From contig JBBRMF010000019.1 in NCBI GenBank assembly GCA_038230975.1, forward strand, positions 1 through 35,225: a stretch of DNA of 35,225 nt, written 5' to 3'. The position numbers were made by a program, and so were the translations under genes. This document shows, piece by piece, positions 1 through 8,083 of the stretch. The stretch comes from JANXVV01 sp038230975. Its GTDB lineage: Bacteria > Planctomycetota > Phycisphaerae > Tepidisphaerales > Tepidisphaeraceae. The notes under the pieces are model-generated. The model searched no databases, had not been told where the DNA came from, and saw only the letters and a program-made list of their open reading frames with translations. How positions within the stretch are numbered: the stretch's first letter is position 1; each line of letters starts with the position of its first letter.

Positions 1-769
1 TACGGGGCTGATCGCGCAAGCGCAGGAATGTGATAATCTACTTGCGGAAGCCCTGATGACCTTGATCCAAACACCGGGGCCCCACTTCCCCGGCGGGGGT
101 ACAACTTTTAAAATTGAATCGGCAGAGGCGCGAATCGTTTCTTTGCCGATGTCCGTTTGTCTTACGACAGCCGACCAAAGCAACGACGATGCCAGACTTA
201 TCTTTTTAGGGTGCGGAAGAATTGAATCAGAAACAGCGTTCTTAAAGAATGGGATGGCGCGAGCGTGTGACACTGCCGGGTCAGCGTCACGCCGGTGATG
301 TCTCAAATGTGCCACGATGTCCCGACAGACTCAACCGAGATCTCAGAAATAAAGAGTTGCAACACTTTATTTCAGCGATCGGGTGTCATGGCCGTGACGG
401 CCCGGAAAAAAGTCCGCGACCCGCATTACACGAGATTCCTCAGGCGGTCGAAACCGGGTTTTAAAAACGCGGTGGACACTGCCACCAGACTTTCAACTTC
501 GCTGGTTGGGTCGTTTTAAAGCGCCATTCGCCTCGAAACACACCGATTTGTTGCGCGGGCGGTCAACCGCACGCTTAAATTGATGATCCTGGGCCCCGCC
601 AAGTCGGCGATCAGGAATGGGGATAACCCTATCGCGGAACAACACCGCAGATGGATGGAGCCTGAATTCTCGTCCCGGAACGCCCGCCGCAACGTGGCCC
701 GGAGCGTCGCGGCGGTGATGTGGGGGCATGTGGAAAAACGGCGGCGTCTACCATCCTGAACCGGTGAAC

Positions 770-805
770 GTAAATACATCTGTAAATGCATTTATAAATA
801 CAAAG
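770..805 (+). repeat. Three tandem AT-rich 12-mers
   Basis: Three consecutive 12-base units can be read: GTAAATACATCT, GTAAATGCATTT and ATAAATACAAAG. They lie in otherwise GC-rich, gene-free DNA. Short iterated AT-rich units can be protein binding sites, but no partner gene is visible nearby. Confidence 0.5.
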
Positions 806-900
806 GCGTCTGAAAAGGTTGAGTCTTACGGAAGTTGGTCGTACCGCTGATACCGACGTGGCCGCGCAGTCCCTCGGGCGCCATTGGACCCTCGCGATCG

Positions 901-914
901 GGTGACCGGTCACC
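901..914. promoter_or_regulatory. 14-bp perfect palindrome
   Basis: GGTGACCGGTCACC is its own reverse complement. It has the size and symmetry of a dimeric regulator site but sits about 325 bases upstream of the nearest promoter, so its function is unknown and it may be chance. Confidence 0.3.
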
Positions 915-1226
915 GGGAGTCCCCAACAGGTGCCTGGGCGACGATCCAACGTTTGTAAGTGATTTGATCGATCGCCTGACCGTACTGAAGATCCGTTGCG
1001 GTCACACAGCGGCCCATTTTCGCGGCAAGACCCTCAGTGGCCCCCGTTCGGCCTGATGGAAACGTAGCCGCAAAGCAACGAAAAAGACGCCCCGAGAAGG
1101 TCCGGCAAACAAATATTTCGGCGGGTGCGGAGAAAGTGTCTTGACTTCTTGCTTCTTACAGGTGGCACCCAACGGCGTGAATAAGCGTTCCGGCATAGTT
1201 CGAGGAGAAACCGGCTCGCGAGACAT

Positions 1227-1255
1227 TTGACAGACGTGTCGCTGCGCCGCATAAT
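1227..1255 (+). promoter_or_regulatory. Sigma-70-type promoter of the membrane-protein pair
   Basis: A perfect -35 box TTGACA (1227-1232) is followed after 17 bases by CATAAT (1250-1255), a five-of-six match to the -10 consensus. Transcription would begin near 1262, giving a 5' leader of about 30 bases that contains the AAAGGGA ribosome binding site before the ATG at 1292. This is the cleanest promoter in the window. Confidence 0.8.
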
Positions 1256-1291
1256 TAACTTTGTCATACAAAGCTAGCAAAGGGAATATTC

Positions 1292-2128
1292 ATGAAAAAT
1301 GCATTTCGCGCGTTGGATCGAATTCTTCGGGGAGACGCGACGCGCCTGCCGTTGTTACGGGAAGGGACGTTTGATATCCCCGCCGGATCACTGCTCTGGC
1401 TCATCGTGTTTTTGTCGATGGTCTACGGTGCCTGCATGGGTTTGACTGCGGTGATCACCCGTTGGCCGGAACCCACGCGAATGATGGGCTTTCAGCAACT
1501 GGGCGCAAGTATCGTGAAAGTGCCGATGCTTTTTCTGCTGACATTGATCATTACCTTTCCCTCGCTCTACGTCTTTAATGCCTTGATCGGCTCGAGGCTG
1601 ACGGTGGGCGCGATGCTTCGCCTGCTCATCGCGGCGATGTCAGTGATGCTCGCATTGCTTTCGTCATTCGGGCCGATCGTCGCATTCTTTGCCGCCAGCA
1701 CGACGAGCTATCCGTTCATGAAACTCTTGAACGTGGTTGTATTTGCCATTGCTGGCGCGATGGGATTGGCGTTTCTTTTACAGACGCTGCATCGGCTTAC
1801 GCTGGCGCAGATGACGCCGCGTTACGTTCCGATGCCGCCTGATCCGTTCATTCAGGAAGTATCTCCGAATCCAGATTCGGCTCCACCGCCAGTCCCATCT
1901 AACACAATTTTCCCGATCGAAGATCGACCGCCGGCGGAAAACGTCAAAGTTATTTTCCGCATTTGGATCTTCGTTTTCGGATTGGTCGGCGCGCAGATGA
2001 GCTGGGTACTGCGCCCGTTTATTGGCGATCCAAATCAGCCATTCACGTTCTTCCGCGGCCGGGAATCCAATTTCTTTGAAGGCGTCATGAATGCGATCGC
2101 CCACCTGCTGAATATCACCGGTCGCTAA
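1292..2128 (+). CDS. Multi-pass membrane protein, paralogue 1
   Basis: A 278-residue protein that I cannot assign to a characterised family. It has about five hydrophobic segments (roughly residues 34-56, 73-96, 107-133, 143-163 and 222-240), a Pro-rich loop around residues 180-215 and a conserved-looking C-terminal block, GAQMSWVLRPFIGDP followed by FTFFR. The same block occurs in the next gene (GIQMGWVLRPFLGHP), and both share KVPML and PS-YV-N-L-G motifs, so the two are tandem paralogues. The ATG start is supported by an AAAGGGA site seven bases upstream and by the promoter at 1227-1255. The next gene begins 8 bases after the stop, indicating co-transcription. A role in the cytoplasmic membrane is all that can be said. 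Confidence 0.85.
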   Translation: MKNAFRALDRILRGDATRLPLLREGTFDIPAGSLLWLIVFLSMVYGACMGLTAVITRWPEPTRMMGFQQLGASIVKVPMLFLLTLIITFPSLYVFNALIGSRLTVGAMLRLLIAAMSVMLALLSSFGPIVAFFAASTTSYPFMKLLNVVVFAIAGAMGLAFLLQTLHRLTLAQMTPRYVPMPPDPFIQEVSPNPDSAPPPVPSNTIFPIEDRPPAENVKVIFRIWIFVFGLVGAQMSWVLRPFIGDPNQPFTFFRGRESNFFEGVMNAIAHLLNITGR

Positions 2129-2136
2129 CGGTATCA

Positions 2137-2808
2137 ATGATTTCAACGCTGCAATTTGTCGACCGGATTTTGCGCGCTCCGATCCCCGGGGCAGCGCTTG
2201 GATCGCGCCGCGCGATACCGCGAGCTTTGCTGCTGTCCCTCTCTTTGGCGATCTTTTACGGGGCGGTCATGGGCTGCTACGGCGGAATCGATGGCAATCG
2301 AATCCGCCAACCGATTTACTCCGGCCTCAAAGTCCCGCTCATGTTACTCGTCACGTTTGGCTTGGCCCTTCCCAGTTTCTACGTGTTGAATTTGCTGCTT
2401 GGGCTCGGTGAAGATTTCGTGGAAACCCAGCGCGCCCTTCTGGCGACACAAGCTGTTTTGACCATCGTACTTGCGTCGTTGTCGCCGTTCACGGTCCTGT
2501 GGTACGCCTCTTTCACCGATCACGACAACGCCATCCTTTTCAACGCGGCGATGTTTGGCATCGCCACGATCAGTGCGCAATGGAGATTGCGAAGGTACTA
2601 CAAACCGCTGATTGCCCGTAACCCGCGCCATCGCTGGATGCTCCGACTTTGGCTACTGCTTTATGCGTTCGTCGGGATCCAAATGGGGTGGGTCCTACGC
2701 CCGTTTTTGGGTCATCCCAATCTGCCGGTTAGCTTCTTTCGCCCGGATAGCTGGGGAAATGCGTACGTTTATGTAGCGGAAATGATCGGGCATGTATTCA
2801 GAAAGTGA
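2137..2808 (+). CDS. Multi-pass membrane protein, paralogue 2
   Basis: A 223-residue membrane protein of unknown function, clearly related to its upstream neighbour: it repeats the YGAVMG, KVPLMLLVTF, PSFYVLNLLLG and QMGWVLRPFLG blocks in the same order but lacks the Pro-rich loop of paralogue 1. It starts 8 bases after the upstream stop with no obvious Shine-Dalgarno sequence, so it may depend on translation of the first gene. A terminator follows at 2820-2844. The arrangement suggests an ancient tandem duplication whose products may form a heteromeric membrane complex; that is inference. Confidence 0.85.
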   Translation: MISTLQFVDRILRAPIPGAALGSRRAIPRALLLSLSLAIFYGAVMGCYGGIDGNRIRQPIYSGLKVPLMLLVTFGLALPSFYVLNLLLGLGEDFVETQRALLATQAVLTIVLASLSPFTVLWYASFTDHDNAILFNAAMFGIATISAQWRLRRYYKPLIARNPRHRWMLRLWLLLYAFVGIQMGWVLRPFLGHPNLPVSFFRPDSWGNAYVYVAEMIGHVFRK

Positions 2809-2819
2809 TGCGATTGTGG

Positions 2820-2844
2820 CGTGGGCGTTTCGCTCGCGTTTTTT
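2820..2844 (+). terminator. Rho-independent terminator
   Basis: An 8-bp stem, CGTGGGCG pairing with CGCTCGCG and including two G-U pairs, encloses a TTT loop and is followed directly by six T residues. It lies 12 bases after the stop of the second membrane-protein gene. Confidence 0.75.
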
Positions 2845-2890
2845 CAAACAAATAGCACGGGCGAGACGCCTATGCCACCGGTATATCGCG

Positions 2891-5014
2891 TTACGACAGC
2901 AATTGCGCATTCCCCTTGATCGGCAACCGAATCGTAAACTTTGCCCCCCGTTCTTTTTCAGAATCGACGCGAATCGACCCGTGGTGATCCTGAATAATCC
3001 CATAGCTGATGCTGAGCCCCAGGCCCGTTCCTTCACCAGGGGGTTTCGTTGTAAAGAACGGGTCGAAGATTTTGTCGATGATAGCCGGGTCAACGCCGGA
3101 ACCCTTGTCGGTGACTTCGATTTCAATGGAATCGCCATCCTGTCGCGTGGCGATTGTGACGACACCGCCCTCATGCGATGCATCGATCGCATTTGCGGTT
3201 AGATTCATGATGACCTGATTGATTTTGGCCGGATAACAGGTGACGAGCGGCAATTCTCCCAGATGCGTCTGGATCTCCACTTGTTTTTTTCTGGCTCGAC
3301 CACGAATGATATTGACTGTCGACTCAACCCCCTCGTTCACGTTGATTTCGTGCATATCGCTGGTATCAAGACGCGCGAAGTCCCGCAGATCTTTGACGAT
3401 TTGCTGGATGCGTTTCAGCCCGTCGCGAGAGCGGAGCATCATGTCTTCAAGATTGGGCAATGTGTAGGCCACGTCGAATTGCTCCGACATTTCCTTGAGC
3501 GTCGCCGCGCGTTCGGGATCTGCCTTGGCGATGACGGCGTTGGCCTGCATATATTCATCGAGAAGCTTTCGCATTGAACCGACATCACGCTGCAGAACGG
3601 CGACGTTGTTACTGACGAAAGACAGCGGGTTGTTAATTTCATGCGCGACACCGGCGACCATCTGCCCAAGGCCGGCGAGCTTCTCATGTTGTACCAATGC
3701 CTGCTCGGCTTCTTTTCGCGCAGTAATATCAGTGTGTGAACCAGCCATTCGATAAGGACGTCCGCTGGCATCCCACAACGCAGAACCGCGCGCGAGAATC
3801 CAACGATAGCTGCCATCCTTATGCCGCATGCGATGTTCGACTTCGTAAGTAGGGATTTGCTGCTGAAGGTACGCTTGAACCTTTGCCACGGCCGTGGCGC
3901 GGTCATCCGGGTGAAGACGCGCTTCCCATTCTTCAAATCGACCTGCGATCTCGCCGTCGTCATACCCGATCATGCTTTTCCATCGGGGAGAAAAGTAGAC
4001 GGAATTGGTCCGCAGATCCCAGTCCCATATTCCGTCATTTGAGCCGCGCACAGCCAGGTCGAATCGCTCGCGGCTCCGGCGCAACTCCTCTTCTCTTCGC
4101 TTGCGATTGGAGATGTCGTGAATGAATGCCGCAAAGAAATACTGGTCCCCGAGTCGTATCGGTGAGACCGTCAATTCGATTGGGAATTCGCCACCCTCGC
4201 GGCGCAGGGCGGTGCTCTCAAATCGGCGATTGAGAATCTCGCCCTCTCCGGTGTTTAAGAACCTTTCGAGCCCCGAAAGTTGAGCCTGGCGAAATTGGGG
4301 AGGAATGATCGTGTCGCGGAGCGTGTTGCCGACCGCCTCATCGTGGGGCCAACCGAAAACCTGTTCCGCCGCTGGATTCCAAGCGGTAATACGACCGGTC
4401 GAATCCATTTCCACAAATGCGTCGATCGCCGTGTCGATGATCAACCGCGTTCGCAATTCACTCGTTCGCAGCGCCTCTTCGGCTCGCTTTTGATCCGTGA
4501 CATCCCAGAAAATACCCTGCGTTCCGATGATTTGACCTGAGGCATCGCGCACCGGGGTTTTAATGACCCGCACTTGCAGCTTTTGCTTGCCGGCGGCGAT
4601 ATGTTCCTCGGTTGTTTCGTACGAAACGCCTCGCTCGATGACGGCCTGGTCATCGGCCCGATATTTTTCGGCGAGTACTTTCGGGAATAAGTCGAAATCC
4701 GTTTTGCCTCTCAATTGTTCGAGAGTCATTTTCATTTCTTCACAAAACCGCGGATTCCCAAACGTAAATCTTCCGTCGACATCTTTCCGTATGATATGCA
4801 GCGGCAGATGTTCAACGAGTGAATGATAAAATGCTTCCGAAGCCTCCAGCGCATCGTCGACGCGCTTTCGCTCGGCGAGCTGCGCCTTCATGCTCAGCGT
4901 CATTTTTCTCAGCCGGCGATTCAACCCCACGAAATAGCTGAGTAGAATCACAAAACACAAAAGCGCGATCAGACCAACCCCCCAAAGTTGATGCGGTTTG
5001 TCGAGAAATCCCAA
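2891..5014 (-). CDS. Membrane triple-PAS sensor histidine kinase
   Basis: A 707-residue sensor kinase. One N-terminal membrane segment (about residues 11-30) leads into a short coiled coil (35-60), then three PAS domains with PAC-like ends (about 60-178, 185-307 and 315-437), a HisKA-type dimerisation domain with the phosphoacceptor in HEINNPL (His458), and a HATPase domain with N-box NQVIMNLTANAIDA (599-611), DKGSGVD (636-642) and GEGTGLGLSIS (660-670). All kinase boxes are intact. PAS domains usually sense redox, light or small ligands; the cue here cannot be told. The start is a TTG at 5014 with no good Shine-Dalgarno site; an in-frame stop lies about 70 bases upstream, so the true start cannot be far away. 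The gene follows the receiver-kinase gene by 50 bases and is probably co-transcribed with it. Confidence 0.9.
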   Translation of the reverse strand: MGFLDKPHQLWGVGLIALLCFVILLSYFVGLNRRLRKMTLSMKAQLAERKRVDDALEASEAFYHSLVEHLPLHIIRKDVDGRFTFGNPRFCEEMKMTLEQLRGKTDFDLFPKVLAEKYRADDQAVIERGVSYETTEEHIAAGKQKLQVRVIKTPVRDASGQIIGTQGIFWDVTDQKRAEEALRTSELRTRLIIDTAIDAFVEMDSTGRITAWNPAAEQVFGWPHDEAVGNTLRDTIIPPQFRQAQLSGLERFLNTGEGEILNRRFESTALRREGGEFPIELTVSPIRLGDQYFFAAFIHDISNRKRREEELRRSRERFDLAVRGSNDGIWDWDLRTNSVYFSPRWKSMIGYDDGEIAGRFEEWEARLHPDDRATAVAKVQAYLQQQIPTYEVEHRMRHKDGSYRWILARGSALWDASGRPYRMAGSHTDITARKEAEQALVQHEKLAGLGQMVAGVAHEINNPLSFVSNNVAVLQRDVGSMRKLLDEYMQANAVIAKADPERAATLKEMSEQFDVAYTLPNLEDMMLRSRDGLKRIQQIVKDLRDFARLDTSDMHEINVNEGVESTVNIIRGRARKKQVEIQTHLGELPLVTCYPAKINQVIMNLTANAIDASHEGGVVTIATRQDGDSIEIEVTDKGSGVDPAIIDKIFDPFFTTKPPGEGTGLGLSISYGIIQDHHGSIRVDSEKERGAKFTIRLPIKGNAQLLS

Positions 5015-5064
5015 GAGAATAGGAAGACAGGGATACAGCGCGTATCTCCGAAAATGGACGATTA

Positions 5065-6282
5065 CTAAATGTTCGCCGCCTCAGTGGATTGATCTGCCGC
5101 AGGTTGGGGACCGTCGACCGCGTCGGGAAGTGTGACGATAAATGTGGTTCCCTTGCCCAACTGACTTTCGGCACGGATCGTTCCACCGTGCAAATCGATA
5201 AACGATTTCACAACGCTCAACCCCAGTCCGAGCCCGCGTCGACAAAACTCAAATTGCCCGGAAGAATGATGCGAAACATCAAACGACGTGAAGAACGGCG
5301 TAAATAGCTTATCGATCGTGGCCGGATCCATGCCGACGCCCGTGTCGACGATTCGAATCTCAATCGACTTATCAATACGGTGTGCCGCAAGCGAGATCGT
5401 TCCACCGTCCGGCGTGAACTTGATGGCATTGAGCAAGAGATGATTCAGGCCATCGCGCATCTTTTCACGATCGACCCCGGTGCTTCCCAGTTCGGGCGAG
5501 ACATCCATTACCAGTGACTGTCGACGTATCTGCACGAAAGGCCTTACGTCTTCAACCACGTCGTTTAACAGCGAATGCAGATCGACTTCCTGCCGTTCGA
5601 GATGCTGATCGAATTGTCCCACGGACAGCATATCGATGATTTGATCAATGAGGTGTTGCAATCGCTCGGCGGCCAGATTGATCCGGCTGAGCCACTCCGG
5701 AAGTGGTGATGGCGCGGGCGGTAATTTGATGGCAAGCCGCGTCATGCCGAGCAAAATAGTCAGTGGAGTGCGAAGCTCGTGGCTGGCGACATGGATGAAC
5801 GCCGCTTTGAGCGCATCGCTGTGGCGGAGGTCTTCATTCGCTTTGGCCAACTCGGCGTTCTTAAGCTTAAGCTCTTCGGTCAATGCGTTTCGTTCGATGA
5901 TCAGGTCATAACGGTCAACCGCTTCGCGAATGACGGATTGCAGTTCGTCCGGATCCCACGGCTTGGTGATGTACCGATAGACATTCCCTTGATTAATCGC
6001 ATCGATCACGGCCTTGATATCCGCGTACCCGGTGAAAAGCAGGCGAACCGCTTCCGGATAGACACCTCGTACTTTGTCCAGGAATTGAACCCCGGTCATC
6101 TCCGGCATGCGCTGGTCGCTCATCACGACGTGGACTTCTTCACTTTGCAGAAGTCGCATACCTTCACTGGCGCGCGTTGCCCCTAGAACCTTGTAATCAA
6201 AGCGCAGAAGATCCTGCACGCTTTTGACGACATCTGGTTCGTCATCCACCACAAGAATTGTATGTCGTCGGTCTTTAGACAT
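5065..6282 (-). CDS. Receiver-histidine kinase hybrid, no output domain
   Basis: A 405-residue soluble protein with an N-terminal receiver domain (about 8-125): acidic pocket near Asp13-Asp14, phosphoacceptor Asp56 in VVMSDQRMP, Thr84 and Lys107. A coiled linker (128-155) joins it to a histidine kinase core with His168 in SHELRTPL, an N-box around LNHLLLNAIKFTPDGG, then DTGVGMD and GLGLGLSVVKSF. There is no DNA-binding or other output domain. Proteins of this order receive phosphate on the receiver to control their own kinase, so it is probably the intermediate between the membrane PAS kinase encoded next to it and a response regulator outside this window. Start ATG; diverges from the dehydratase cassette at 6402. 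Confidence 0.9.
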   Translation of the reverse strand: MSKDRRHTILVVDDEPDVVKSVQDLLRFDYKVLGATRASEGMRLLQSEEVHVVMSDQRMPEMTGVQFLDKVRGVYPEAVRLLFTGYADIKAVIDAINQGNVYRYITKPWDPDELQSVIREAVDRYDLIIERNALTEELKLKNAELAKANEDLRHSDALKAAFIHVASHELRTPLTILLGMTRLAIKLPPAPSPLPEWLSRINLAAERLQHLIDQIIDMLSVGQFDQHLERQEVDLHSLLNDVVEDVRPFVQIRRQSLVMDVSPELGSTGVDREKMRDGLNHLLLNAIKFTPDGGTISLAAHRIDKSIEIRIVDTGVGMDPATIDKLFTPFFTSFDVSHHSSGQFEFCRRGLGLGLSVVKSFIDLHGGTIRAESQLGKGTTFIVTLPDAVDGPQPAADQSTEAANI

Positions 6283-6401
6283 GCTTCAATTTCCGCAGGC
6301 AACATGGGTCGTAGCCAGTAGTCTACCGCATCCTATCCGTCAGGACCAATATTTTCGTCCTATTGAAAAGGCAGCACCAGGCCGCTACAACCCCATCGTT
6401 C

Positions 6402-6887
6402 GTGAAATTCAATCTAATCGACAAAATCGAATCTCTTACCGACGACCGAATCGTCGCGGTGAAATACGTGTCGTTGGCCGAGGAATATCTCGCAGATCAC
6501 TTTCCAACGTTTCCGGTTTTGCCGGGAGTGATGATGCTGGAAGCTCTCACCCAGGCCGCCGGCTGGTTGCTCCATCGCCGCCATAACTTCGGTAAGTCGA
6601 TGGCGGTTCTCAAGGAAGCCCGAAACGTAAAATACGGCAATTTCGTCGCACCGGGCAATTTTCTTCGGGTAGAGGTCGAGATTCTGAAGCTGACCGAGAC
6701 CGGCGCGACCTTTAAAGCCGCGGGAACGGTGGGTGAAACTCCTGCGGTTGCCGCCCGGTTGGAGATTGCATACTTCAATCTCGCGGACAAGCAGCCAGGG
6801 TTGGCGGAAATTGATGGCCGGTTAAAAGCTCACAATCTATTGCGATGGGCCCTGATCGCCCCCGGACCGGGTGTGACCGAACTTTAA
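6402..6887 (+). CDS. FabZ-type hotdog dehydratase, catalytic residues intact
   Basis: A 161-residue hotdog-fold protein, the expected reaction being removal of water from 3-hydroxyacyl-ACP to give 2-enoyl-ACP. The FabZ signature is clear: DHFPTFPVLPGVMMLEALTQ, with catalytic His33 and Glu47 (counting from the GTG start). I chose GTG at 6402 because MKFNLIDKIE resembles the usual N-terminus of the family and because the upstream extension to a TTG at 6363 looks non-protein-like; neither has a good ribosome binding site. It heads a five-gene cassette on the plus strand. The second dehydratase of the cassette (7507-7989) shares the SLAEE-L-D segment but has lost the His, so this one probably supplies the activity of a mixed dimer. 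Confidence 0.88.
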   Translation: MKFNLIDKIESLTDDRIVAVKYVSLAEEYLADHFPTFPVLPGVMMLEALTQAAGWLLHRRHNFGKSMAVLKEARNVKYGNFVAPGNFLRVEVEILKLTETGATFKAAGTVGETPAVAARLEIAYFNLADKQPGLAEIDGRLKAHNLLRWALIAPGPGVTEL

Positions 6888-7025
6888 AAATCGAACCCGC
6901 ATCGAATCTCACAAACTTTTCAAGGGGACCATTAAACCCATTGACCGGCAACGGCCAATATTCACAATCATTGAACCCCTGGTATGGGCTTCCGCCTTCA
7001 GGAACGGCTTCGACAAGGATGGATT

Positions 7026-7424
7026 ATGGCACTGTCACATGACGAGATTTACAGCAAGGTCAAGGATGTTCTTGTAGACGCCCTCGGCGTTGATGAGGAC
7101 GAAGTAACCCCCACCGCTTCGCTGCGCGGCGATCTCGGGGCTGAGAGTATCGATTTCCTCGATATCACCTTTCGCCTCGAAAAAGCGTTCACCACGGACG
7201 CCACTAACCCATTTAAGATTCCTCGCGGTGAACTATTTCCCGAGAGCCTTGACGCGAGCTTGGTTCAGGATAATAAACTCACCGACGCCGGTTTAGCGGA
7301 AGTCAAACGCCGTCTCCCGCACGCGGATTTGACGGAACTGACCGAAAAGCGCGACGTCGCGCTGGTTCCCAATCTCTTTGCCGTTCAGGATATTGTGGAT
7401 TATCTGCAGCGGAAGTTTGGTTGA
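7026..7424 (+). CDS. Acyl carrier protein, elongated
   Basis: A 132-residue acyl carrier protein. Helix I and the recognition helix are typical, with the phosphopantetheine attachment site at Ser41 in GAESIDFLD. It differs from the roughly 80-residue housekeeping ACP by an insertion after helix II: residues about 57-110 (from TTDATNPFKIPRGELFPESL on) separate it from the final helix, VQDIVDYLQRKFG. The start is the ATG at 7026, preceded by AAGGAT; an in-frame ATG at 6984 would add 14 unlikely residues. It lies between the two dehydratase genes and should carry the growing chain for the cassette. The long insertion suggests dedicated partner recognition, which is inference. Confidence 0.9.
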   Translation: MALSHDEIYSKVKDVLVDALGVDEDEVTPTASLRGDLGAESIDFLDITFRLEKAFTTDATNPFKIPRGELFPESLDASLVQDNKLTDAGLAEVKRRLPHADLTELTEKRDVALVPNLFAVQDIVDYLQRKFG

Positions 7425-7429
7425 GGCGC

Positions 7430-7500
7430 TTGTCAGTCGTCCGTGGTCAGTGGTCCGTTGTGAATACAACCACTGACAACTGACCGCTGACCACTGACAA
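7430..7500. repeat. Inverted array of degenerate heptamers, copy 1
   Basis: The left half is built from 7-base units TGTCAGT, CGTCCGT, GGTCAGT, GGTCCGT; the right half holds the reverse complements (ACTGACA, ACTGACC, GCTGACC, ACTGACA). The two arms of about 33 bases can form a long imperfect hairpin. It fills the gap between the ACP and second dehydratase genes and ends six bases before the ATG at 7507, leaving no room for a Shine-Dalgarno site. Confidence 0.8.
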
Positions 7501-7506
7501 ATTCCC

Positions 7507-7989
7507 ATGCGTTGGATCTGGATCGACAAATTCACTGAGTTTACCCCTCAGACCTCTGCCACGGCTATCAAGAACGTGTCGTTGGCGGAAGAGCATCTGC
7601 ACGATTTGTACCCGGCGTTTCCGATCGTGCCGCATAGCTTGATCGTCGAAGGCATGGCTCAAACCGCCGGTATATTGGTGGGTGAGGCGCGCGGTTTCAA
7701 AGAGAAAGTCATCCTCGCCAAAGTAGGCCGCGCGGTGTTCCATCGATTGGTACGACCGGGTGACACCATTCACTTCAACGCCAAGATCGATCAACTGAAC
7801 GAACACGGAGCTTCAATCAGCGGTACCGTCACGTCAGGAGACAGCACTGTTGCCGAGATCGAATTGATGTTCAGCCATATTGATCAGAACCTGAGCGGCA
7901 TGAAATTTCCGGAACACAATTTCGTGTTTACAGAGCAGTTCACGGAATTGCTGAAGACGTATCGGATGGATACGAATATTTCAATTTGA
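7507..7989 (+). CDS. FabZ-like hotdog protein lacking the catalytic His
   Basis: A 160-residue hotdog protein homologous to the dehydratase at 6402-6887 (shared SLAEE-L-D, then AQTAG and RPGD). In the active-site segment DLYPAFPIVPHSLIVEGMAQ, the position of the FabZ catalytic His holds Leu34, and the conserved Gly after the next Pro is His43; the Glu is kept (Glu48). As a lone enzyme it should be a poor dehydratase. A structural or substrate-shaping partner for the intact dehydratase is the simplest reading, comparable to heteromeric DH pairs known from aryl polyene synthesis. A thioesterase or isomerase activity is the alternative. The ATG is preceded directly by heptamer repeats, with no ribosome binding site. 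Both flanks are heptamer arrays. Confidence 0.85.
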   Translation: MRWIWIDKFTEFTPQTSATAIKNVSLAEEHLHDLYPAFPIVPHSLIVEGMAQTAGILVGEARGFKEKVILAKVGRAVFHRLVRPGDTIHFNAKIDQLNEHGASISGTVTSGDSTVAEIELMFSHIDQNLSGMKFPEHNFVFTEQFTELLKTYRMDTNISI

Positions 7990-7996
7990 ATATCTC

Positions 7997-8080
7997 CGTC
8001 AGTGGTCAATGGTCCGTTGTCAGTTGCAAAATGAATCAACTGATCACTGACCAAGGACAACGGACAACGAACAACTGACC
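7997..8080. repeat. Inverted array of degenerate heptamers, copy 2
   Basis: Same design as the array at 7430-7500: CGTCAGT, GGTCAAT, GGTCCGT, TGTCAGT on the left and ACTGATC, ACTGACC, AAGGACA, ACGGACA, ACGAACA, ACTGACC on the right, around a TGCAAAATGA centre. It lies between the second dehydratase and the ketosynthase-like gene and ends three bases before the ATG at 8084. Confidence 0.8.
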
Positions 8081-8083
8081 CTT

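Larger units (their letters stand above)
1..1226. other. Gene-free left end
   Basis: I see no convincing gene here. One plus-strand frame is open from base 2 to a stop at 298 and runs off the left edge, so it could be the 3' end of a gene outside the window, but its residues resemble no family I know. The other short frames overlap each other on both strands and have no ribosome binding site. Structured elements in the stretch are three tandem 12-mers at 770-805 and a 14-bp palindrome at 901-914. Confidence 0.5.

Noticed and set aside
629..949. Minus-strand open frame in the left gene-free region
   Set aside because: Its residues (for example the YKCIYRCIY run) come from the tandem 12-mers; no ribosome binding site or family resemblance.
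3439..3963. Minus-strand open frame inside the PAS kinase gene
   Set aside because: It is a shadow of the kinase coding sequence in another frame; the kinase frame has intact family motifs.
6363..6401. TTG-started N-terminal extension of the first dehydratase
   Set aside because: The 13 extra residues do not resemble the family and the GTG at 6402 gives the expected N-terminus.
7430..8080. CRISPR array
   Set aside because: The repeats are 7-base degenerate units with mirror-image halves, not regular repeat-spacer units, and no cas gene is present.
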